Shown piece by piece: positions 56,927-64,000 of a stretch of DNA of 64,000 nt. How positions within the stretch are numbered: position 1 is the first letter of the stretch; every line of letters begins with the position of its first letter. Position numbers and translations under genes: made by a program. Below the pieces are notes generated by a model. It was not told the origin of the DNA. It ran no database searches and saw only the letters and a program-made list of their open reading frames with translations. The stretch is from Tragulus kanchil (taxonomy: Eukaryota > Chordata > Mammalia > Artiodactyla > Tragulidae): NCBI GenBank assembly GCA_022376925.1, contig JAIOJX010000032.1, forward strand, positions 102,478,794 through 102,542,793, in the 5' to 3' direction.

Positions 56927-57235
56927 AGGTCTCAAGAACATGCCTGAATAAAAGGGAAAAAGGTCGAGTCTCCTCCCTGCAGGCTGGACCCTAGGTTCTC
57001 TCCTGTTCCTGGGTCTGAGAGGGCAAAGTAAAGAGCTACACTTCTTTTTCATACAGTGATTTCCCCCACTACTGCTTATGAATTTACCTTGCTGTCTTGT
57101 GTTCTGAATCACGATTAAACAATTTGCCCACACTTCTGGGAAAGGAGGAAGAGAGGAGATAAAGGGGAGGTAGCAGGAGATAAGGAGGGGGGGGTCTCCC
57201 TGCCAGGCACTTCTCCACTTGGGGGCTCCAGGTGG
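56927..57235. other. No recognised feature
   Basis: Purine-rich stretch including a G run near 57187. No frame with support. Confidence 0.5.
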
Positions 57236-57765
57236 TGGGATATATCTTACTATTTTCTAGCTCTGCCCCTTTGTACCCACTGCAGCTCTTTGTTCTGCCA
57301 ACACCTATTCATCCTTCAAGGCTCAATCAGGATCACTTCCTCCAGGATGGCCTCTCAAGTGCCCTGTCAGCCTCTCTTTCAGAGATTAGGACAGGGTACC
57401 ACCATGCCCAGACAGAGCACCTACCGAATTGCCTTAGCACCACTTTTTTTTTTTTTGTAGACAAAAACCACATTTAATTATCTTTCATAGCTAGAATTCT
57501 AGACGTGGCAGTTCCAGTGGTTCACTGGTGCCACCAAAGACCTCATTTCTTCATCCTTTTCCCTCTTCTGTCTTTAACATGCTGACTTTTCATCTTCATG
57601 GCTATAATATTGTGGTCACCAGGTGTTGCAGGTCCAGGCATCATACCTAAATTGCCTTGTCATCTTCTGTTTACCTGAGACCCTCAGACACCAATGAGCT
57701 CTTTAAGGACAGGGAGCCACTTTCTTTTTCATTTCTAATCTGGTACAGGGGCCATCACATGTGTC
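57236..57765 (+). repeat. L2 LINE 3' portion
   Basis: 57296-57430 has L2 text ('cttcaaggctcaatcaggat', 57314-57333; 'ctccaggatggcctctcaag', 57340-57359). 57680-57765 has the L2 3' terminus ('tgagctctttaaggacaggg', 57694-57713). A T run lies at 57444-57455 between them. Confidence 0.6.
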
Positions 57766-57769
57766 AGGT

Positions 57770-59300
57770 TTCTCAGGAGACAGGTAAGATGGTCTGGTAC
57801 TTCTGTCTCTCTTTAAGAGTTCTCCACAGTTTGTTATGATCCACACAGTCAAAGGCTTTATAGTAATCAGTGAAACAGGAGTAGATGTTTTTCTGGAATT
57901 CTCTTGCTTTCTCTGTGATCCAACAGTTGTTGGTAATTTGATCTCTGGTTCCTCTGCCTTTTCTAAACCTGACTTAACACATGGAAGTTCTCAGTTCACA
58001 TACTGCTAAAGACTGACTTGAAGGATTGGGGCCATAAATTTACTAACATGGGATACAAGTGCAATTGTCTGGTAGTTTGAATATTCTTAATACTGCCCTT
58101 CTTGGGAATTGGGATGCACTCCGAACATTTGCCCACTGGGATATCTTCAGGCACCCGATGGGCTTGCAGCTTTCTTTGCCCCAGCCTGGCTTCCCCCGAC
58201 CTGTGGAGTACTTCAGCATCTCTGGGATAAATGCCCGAAGCCGAGCCTGAGATGTCATTTTGTCCACAGAGACCTTTTTCAGCCCTGTGGCCACTTCTGA
58301 GTTTTCCAAATTTGCTGACCGATTGAGTGCAGCACTTTAAAATCATCATATTTTAAGATTTTGAACAGCTCTCCTGGAATTCCATCATCCTCACTAGCTT
58401 TAGTGGCAGCAGGACTTCCTAAGGCTCTCTTGACTTCACCCTCCAGAATGTCTGGCTCTGGATGAGTGACCACACCATCATGGTTGTCTGGGTCATTAAG
58501 ATCTTTTTGTCTAGTTCTTCTGTGTATTCTCGCAGTCTCTTCTTGGTCTATTCTGCTTCTATTAAGTCTTCACCATTTTTGTCCTTTATCCTGCCCATCT
58601 TTGGATGAAATACCCCTTTGATAATTCCAATTTTCTTGAAGAGATCTCTGGTCTTTCCCCTTCTGTTGTTTCCCTCTATTTCTTTGCATTTTTCATTGAA
58701 GAAGTCCTTCTTGTTTTTCCTTGCTATTTTTTCTGGAACTATGCATTCACTCGGATACACCTTTCCCTTTCTCCCTTGCTCTTTACTTCTCTTTCCTCTG
58801 TTAATTGTAACACTTCCTCAGACAACCACTTTTGCCTTCCTTCATTTTTTTCTTTGTGAAGGTTTTGTTCACCGTTTCCTGTACAATATTATAAACTTCT
58901 GTCCATAGTTCTCCAAGCATTCTTACCAGATATAATCCCTTGAGTCTATTCATCACTTCCACTGTATAGCCAAAGGGGATTTGATTTAGATCGTATCTGA
59001 CTAACCTAGTGGTTTTCCCCACTTGCTTTAGTTTAAGCCTGAATTTTGCTATAAGGAGCTGATGATCTGAGCCACAGTCAGCTTCAGGTCTTCTTTTTGC
59101 TAACTGTATACAGCTTCTCTATCTCTGGCTACAGAGAATGTAATCAGTCTAATTTTGGTATTAACCATTTGGTGATGTCCATCTGTAAAGTCATCACTTT
59201 TGTTGTTAAAAAAAGAGTTTTCTACAACCAGTAGATTCTCTTGGCAGAATTCTGTTGTCCTTTTCTCTGATTCATTTTGTACTCCTTTTCCCACATCTCC
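57770..59300 (-). mobile_element. BovB LINE, minus strand, with foreign insert
   Basis: Read on the minus strand from 59300, frames at 59294-59100, 59022-58801, 58760-58548 and 58473-58279 give, in order, the end of the endonuclease domain, the linker and the start of the reverse transcriptase. After the insert at 58273-58118 the RT text continues to about 57770, where the element stops before its palm. It is therefore truncated at both ends relative to a full BovB and frame-broken throughout. Bases 58752 upward are repeated at 59852-60400 by duplication 16. Confidence 0.9.
58118..58273 (-). pseudogene. NRF1: NRF1-like coding fragment inside BovB
   Basis: Within otherwise continuous BovB text, 156 bases read on the minus strand as 52 codons that are not BovB. 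They match, from memory, the DNA-binding region of nuclear respiratory factor 1, the transcription factor of the Ewg/P3A2 family that controls mitochondrial and housekeeping genes. Recognisable pieces are VDKMT at about residues 3-7, LRAFIPEMLKYSTGRGKPGW at residues 12-31 and WANVRS at residues 47-52. Relative to the family there is one extra codon after VDKMT and a small frameshift around residues 39-46. Both edges join BovB text directly, with no poly(A) and no visible target-site duplication. It cannot encode NRF1. Confidence 0.75.
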
Positions 59301-60944
59301 TTAGTATAGGTGAATTTCTCACTATACATAGCCAAATGTATAAAAAAAATGCAACTTATTTTTTCTATGAAGCACCCTATTTTGTATAGTCTATGCCCAT
59401 ATTCTGCCCAAAGGTAGAAACCATCGTATAATCAACTTGAATTTATTTTTAAACTAACTAGATTTTTCTCAAGTCAAAGTTTATCCCCTCCCAGACCCAC
59501 CCCAAGATGGTATCTTAGGTCTGAGGCAACAAGGAGCCCTGGAATGGAGGGGCTGGTTTATGGTGTCAAGGCACGGGAGAGGGTCAGGAGGCAGATATCC
59601 CATGCTCAGCACCATCATCCATGGAGACAAAGTGTTGTCATGTGACCCCTGCAGAACCTGCTGTCCATAACTCGCCCAGCCTTGCAGTCCCCAGACCTGC
59701 TCCATGTCAATATCTGATCAATCTTTACTGCTCTTGAGGACATGAATGTTATGCTTTATAAGTGTGTCAACTTGACTAAGCTATTAATAGAACTACATTT
59801 CCCAGAATACCTTTTCTATACAATTTCAAGTTGGACTTGATCAACATTCACCGGATACACCTTTCCCTTTCTCCCTTGCTCTTTACTTCTCTTTCCTCTG
59901 TTAATTGTAACACTTCCTCAGACAACCACTTTTGCCTTCCTTCATTTTTTTCTTTGTGAAGGTTTTGTTCACCGTTTCCTGTACAATATTATAAACTTCT
60001 GTCCATAGTTCTCCAAGCATTCTTACCAGATATAATCCCTTGAGTCTATTCATCACTTCCACTGTATAGCCAAAGGGGATTTGATTTAGATCGTATCTGA
60101 CTAACCTAGTGGTTTTCCCCACTTGCTTTAGTTTAAGCCTGAATTTTGCTATAAGGAGCTGATGATCTGAGCCACAGTCAGCTTCAGGTCTTCTTTTTGC
60201 TAACTGTATACAGCTTCTCTATCTCTGGCTACAGAGAATGTAATCAGTCTAATTTTGGTATTAACCATTTGGTGATGTCCATCTGTAAAGTCATCACTTT
60301 TGTTGTTAAAAAAAGAGTTTTCTACAACCAGTAGATTCTCTTGGCAGAATTCTGTTGTCCTTTTCTCTGATTCATTTTGTACTCCTTTTCCCACATCTCC
60401 TTAGTATAGGTGAATTTCTCACTATACATAGCCAAATGTATAAAAAAAATGCAACTTATTTTTTCTATGAAGCACCCTATTTTGTATAGTCTATGCCCAT
60501 ATTCTGCCCAAAGGTAGAAACCATCGTATAATCAACTTGAATTTATTTTTAAACTAACTAGATTTTTCTCAAGTCAAAGTTTATCCCCTCCCAGACCCAC
60601 CCCAAGATGGTATCTTAGGTCTGAGGCAACAAGGAGCCCTGGAATGGAGGGGCTGGTTTATGGTGTCAAGGCACGGGAGAGGGTCAGGAGGCAGATATCC
60701 CATGCTCAGCACCATCATCCATGGAGACAAAGTGTTGTCATGTGACCCCTGCAGAACCTGCTGTCCATAACTCGCCCAGCCTTGCAGTCCCCAGACCTGC
60801 TCCATGTCAATATCTGATCAATCTTTACTGCTCTTGAGGACATGAATGTTATGCTTTATAAGTGTGTCAACTTGACTAAGCTATTAATAGAACTACATTT
60901 CCCAGAATACCTTTTCTATACAATTTCAAGTTGGACTTGATCAA
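58752..60944 (-). repeat. Direct duplication 16 (58752-59851 / 59852-60944)
   Basis: Shift exactly 1100 with no clear internal differences. Bases 59845-59851 are filler matching the 'cattcac' just left of copy 1. It repeats the 5' part of the BovB and 540 bases of flank. Confidence 0.95.
59305..59850. other. No recognised feature (repeated 60405-60944)
   Basis: Flank of the BovB. A GC-richer block at 59485-59705 has a 74-codon minus frame without support. The text at 59750-59830 may be an old repeat. 60945-61165 is likewise unassigned. Confidence 0.5.
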
Positions 60945-61165
60945 AGAGAAAAGTATGCAAGATTGAGAAGTAGAGGTAAAGCAGCAGCCATTGGTCTCTT
61001 AAGGCCTTTGTATTTAGATGAGGCGTGAGACAGATGCAGAGGTCTTGAAGATCTGACATGTTCCCCTTCACTTGTCTGACGGCACTGGTCTCAGAAGTTC
61101 TGGTTAGAGACTTCTCTGATCTTCCACTGACCTGTTCCAACCTTTATCCCCCCATTTCTTCCCCA

Positions 61166-63449
61166 CAGTTGCATGAGGTTTTATTTCTAAAACAAAACAC
61201 CTTATTCCATAATAGTTATAACAGTTCAACTTCCTTGACTAAACTGATTCAATGGGGGATATATCTGCTGTTCTATGTGGGCTGTCTGAAGTAGGATTAC
61301 TAATTGTCCCCAATATCCATTCTGTCTTGATTTCCATTAATTATAAAGTAGTACACCTATGAGGCTCAGGCTGTCTGATAATCATGCAGCTAGGGATTCC
61401 ATTTCCAAGTCTATTTTTGCAGCTGGGAATGACTATGTGACAAAGTTCCAGCCAATAGGATGTGCAAAGAAGCAAAGCATAAACCTTCTGACTGTGCCCT
61501 AAAAAGGAAGCAGCTTGCTTCTGTTTGCCCCCTTCTTCTTTCTGCCTTCCAGCTCACTGAAGTGCGGGTGTGGGGACTAACCAAAGCGCTGGTGGCTGAG
61601 ATGGTTCAGGGAGCCAGAACTACCACCCTAGGATAGAGTGAAGTAACAAAAAAGAAGAACTCATGAAACACAGCTGCCTTTCTTTCCTGCACCACCAACT
61701 AGTCTAAACTTCAGGTGACAGAAAGAACTTCCGTTCCCATTTTAGTCACTGTCACTTTCAGCTCAGCTAGAGAAGCAAGCAAATATCTCATCATATCTCC
61801 ATTCCACCCATTAAGGCAAAGTAGAGGAAGATCCTGTGGGACTCACATCATCCCAGAATAAGGAACCAGAAGCTGGCCAGAAGCTCCTCAATCCCTTCTT
61901 TGCAACTCAACAAACTCATCATTCACCCCCGTATATCTTCAGCAGGAACAAGGTAACACTTGGACCAGAGACTCACTGTGCTGTCCAGCTCTCCAATTCT
62001 TCCATCTTTCTGCCAACTCGGATAGGTTTGAGCTCTTTTTATTAAAGACAACAACAGCATCTCTAGCTCCTCAGTTGTTTAATGCATAAACTGCAGGCCT
62101 TGAGTTGGTCCAGATTTTGTCCTCTGTATAGACTGTTGGCCGCTATAACTTTCAAATGCCGACTTAGAAATCCTAATGGTGACTTTTTAAAATCAGTGTT
62201 TCTTCCCTAACAACCATGCTTTAGTGAGCCTAGAACATGCTGACTTCTCTCTGAAAAAAAGCAGAGACAGCAATTAATCACCTCCAGACCTGTGATGTGA
62301 AGAACCAGTTGCATGAGGTTTTATTTCTAAAACAAAACACCTTATTCCATAATAGTTATAACAGTTCAACTTCCTTGACTAAACTGATTCAATGGGGGAT
62401 ATATCTGCTGTTCTATGTGGGCTGTCTGAAGTAGGATTACTAATTGTCCCCAATATCCATTCTGTCTTGATTTCCATTAATTATAAAGTAGTACACCTAT
62501 GAGGCTCAGGCTGTCTGATAATCATGCAGCTAGGGATTCCATTTCCAAGTCTATTTTTGCAGCTGGGAATGACTATGTGACAAAGTTCCAGCCAATAGGA
62601 TGTGCAAAGAAGCAAAGCATAAACCTTCTGACTGTGCCCTAAAAAGGAAGCAGCTTGCTTCTGTTTGCCCCCTTCTTCTTTCTGCCTTCCAGCTCACTGA
62701 AGTGCGGGTGTGGGGACTAACCAAAGCGCTGGTGGCTGAGATGGTTCAGGGAGCCAGAACTACCACCCTAGGATAGAGTGAAGTAACAAAAAAGAAGAAC
62801 TCATGAAACACAGCTGCCTTTCTTTCCTGCACCACCAACTAGTCTAAACTTCAGGTGACAGAAAGAACTTCCGTTCCCATTTTAGTCACTGTCACTTTCA
62901 GCTCAGCTAGAGAAGCAAGCAAATATCTCATCATATCTCCATTCCACCCATTAAGGCAAAGTAGAGGAAGATCCCTGTGGGACTCACATCATCCCAGAAT
63001 AAGGAACCAGAAGCTGGCCAGAAGCTCCTCAATCCCTTCTTTGCAACTCAACAAACTCATCATTCACCCCCGTATATCTTCAGCAGGAACAAGGTAACAC
63101 TTGGACCAGAGACTCACTGTGCTGTCCAGCTCTCCAATTCTTCCATCTTTCTGCCAACTCGGATAGGTTTGAGCTCTTTTTATTAAAGACAACAACAGCA
63201 TCTCTAGCTCCTCAGTTGTTTAATGCATAAACTGCAGGCCTTGAGTTGGTCCAGATTTTGTCCTCTGTATAGACTGTTGGCCGCTATAACTTTCAAATGC
63301 CGACTTAGAAATCCTAATGGTGACTTTTTAAAATCAGTGTTTCTTCCCTAACAACCATGCTTTAGTGAGCCTAGAACATGCTGACTTCTCTCTGAAAAAA
63401 AGCAGAGACAGCAATTAATCACCTCCAGCACCTGTGATGTGAAGAACCT
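61166..63449 (+). repeat. Direct duplication 17 (61166-62305 / 62306-63449)
   Basis: Shift 1140, then 1141 after a single C at 61834/62975. The last 20 bases before the junction ('cctgtgatgtgaagaacc') recur at 63430-63448 with one base difference. It is otherwise identical. Confidence 0.95.
61370..61570 (+). repeat. Ancient interspersed repeat, unassigned (copy at 62510-62710)
   Basis: Phrases 'gctgggaatgactatgtgac' (61422-61441) and 'ttccagccaataggatgtgc' (61446-61465), then a pyrimidine-rich 'cccccttcttctttctgcct' (61528-61547), follow an old mammalian repeat layout I recognise only loosely. 61571-62305 shows nothing further. Confidence 0.4.
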
Positions 63450-64000
63450 CTTGCTAGATTCCATTTCTTCTACAAATCCACCCCTAAAGACTAGTTTGCT
63501 CATTTGTGAAGTAGACATAATAGGACCCAGACAAATGAAGTAACTTGCTCAAACTCACATAGACAGGAAGTTGTGGAACACAACCTCATTTCAAATTCAT
63601 GCTGTTTTACCTACACAACTTTGTATAGCTGATGTAAGCCAGCTGATGGGAGGCGTGGAAGGCACTTCAGCAAACATGTAAGGGATGAGTAACCTGGAAA
63701 ATCAGGTGAAGGGAAATGAACTTTGGTTTCTCATTCAATTTTTTTTTTTTCTTTTGGGTTTTAGTCTATTTTGGATAATTGTACTTCTTTCACATTAAAA
63801 TCATATTCCTTTCAGAATAATAATGAAAGATTAAAACAGAAGCATGGAGAGCTTCTTTAAAAGCACATTTCTTAATATTCTTTGGACTTTTAAGCTAATA
63901 ATAATTGTTTTGCATCAATAATTTTCATGATTTAACCATAAATATTAGAATCTTTGCCTTACATATTAAATGAACCTCAAGAAAAGAAAATTTACCTTTG
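63450..64000. other. MIR/L2 relic then AT-rich DNA, no gene
   Basis: 63490-63625 carries MIR/L2-core text in mixed orientation ('gtttgctcatttgtgaagta', 63494-63513; 'aagtaacttgctcaaactca', 63538-63557). From 63720 the DNA is AT-rich with a T run at 63740-63750. Confidence 0.5.

Noticed and set aside
540..63449. Tandem gene family or segmental amplification
   Set aside because: The copies carry no genes, have uniform length and show edge noise typical of assembly overlaps.

Overview
The window looks like repeat-dense, non-coding nuclear DNA from a ruminant. BovB (RTE-type) LINEs, Bov-tA SINEs, tRNA-Glu-derived CHR-type SINEs and ruminant L1 3' ends lie on a background of MIR, L2 and MaLR-like relics. 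I find no intact protein-coding gene, structural RNA gene or CRISPR array. Almost all open frames are chance frames or decayed retrotransposon reverse transcriptase. The only gene-like items are a 156-bp piece resembling an NRF1 coding exon embedded in a BovB copy (58118-58273, minus) and one speculative first coding exon (29928-30009, minus). No dimeric Bov-A2 SINE was seen. Since Bov-A2 is abundant in Pecora, a basal ruminant such as a chevrotain is possible but unproven.

The dominant large-scale structure is 17 direct, near-identical duplications of about 1.06-1.21 kb. Second copies start near 1604, 7836, 9883, 11733, 15219, 17124, 20412, 25832, 27933, 33908, 39882, 45160, 50044, 53973, 55811, 59852 and 62306. 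They ignore repeat boundaries, keep nearly constant length, and have short noisy or deletion-rich stretches at the junctions. I read them as unmerged contig-end overlaps in a draft assembly rather than biology, so the unique sequence is probably around 45 kb.

Layout: 1-8.9 kb holds an ancient L2-like repeat, an L1 with microsatellites, an LTR-like block, several MIRs and AT-rich DNA. 8.9-13.1 kb is one BovB copy split by two SINEs in opposite orientation. 13.1-19.0 kb holds a Bov-A inverted pair, two L1 fragments, Bov-tA copies and a full-length CHR-type SINE. 19.1-21.8 kb is L2 plus featureless DNA, then a decayed minisatellite. 22.1-29.2 kb is an old L1 containing a SINE that itself contains a younger 5'-inverted (twin-primed) L1. 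29.2-57.7 kb mixes MaLR-like LTRs, L1 3' ends, MIR, L2 and Bov-tA. 57.8-59.3 kb is a minus-strand BovB carrying the NRF1-like patch. The remainder is ancient repeats and AT-rich DNA.

No genes here act together as a pathway. The biology is a layered record of retrotransposition: ancient MIR, L2 and MaLR, then L1 and BovB, then Bov-tA and CHR-type SINEs, then the youngest L1. The two items most worth follow-up are the BovB/NRF1 chimera and the CpG-rich CHR-type SINE subfamily.
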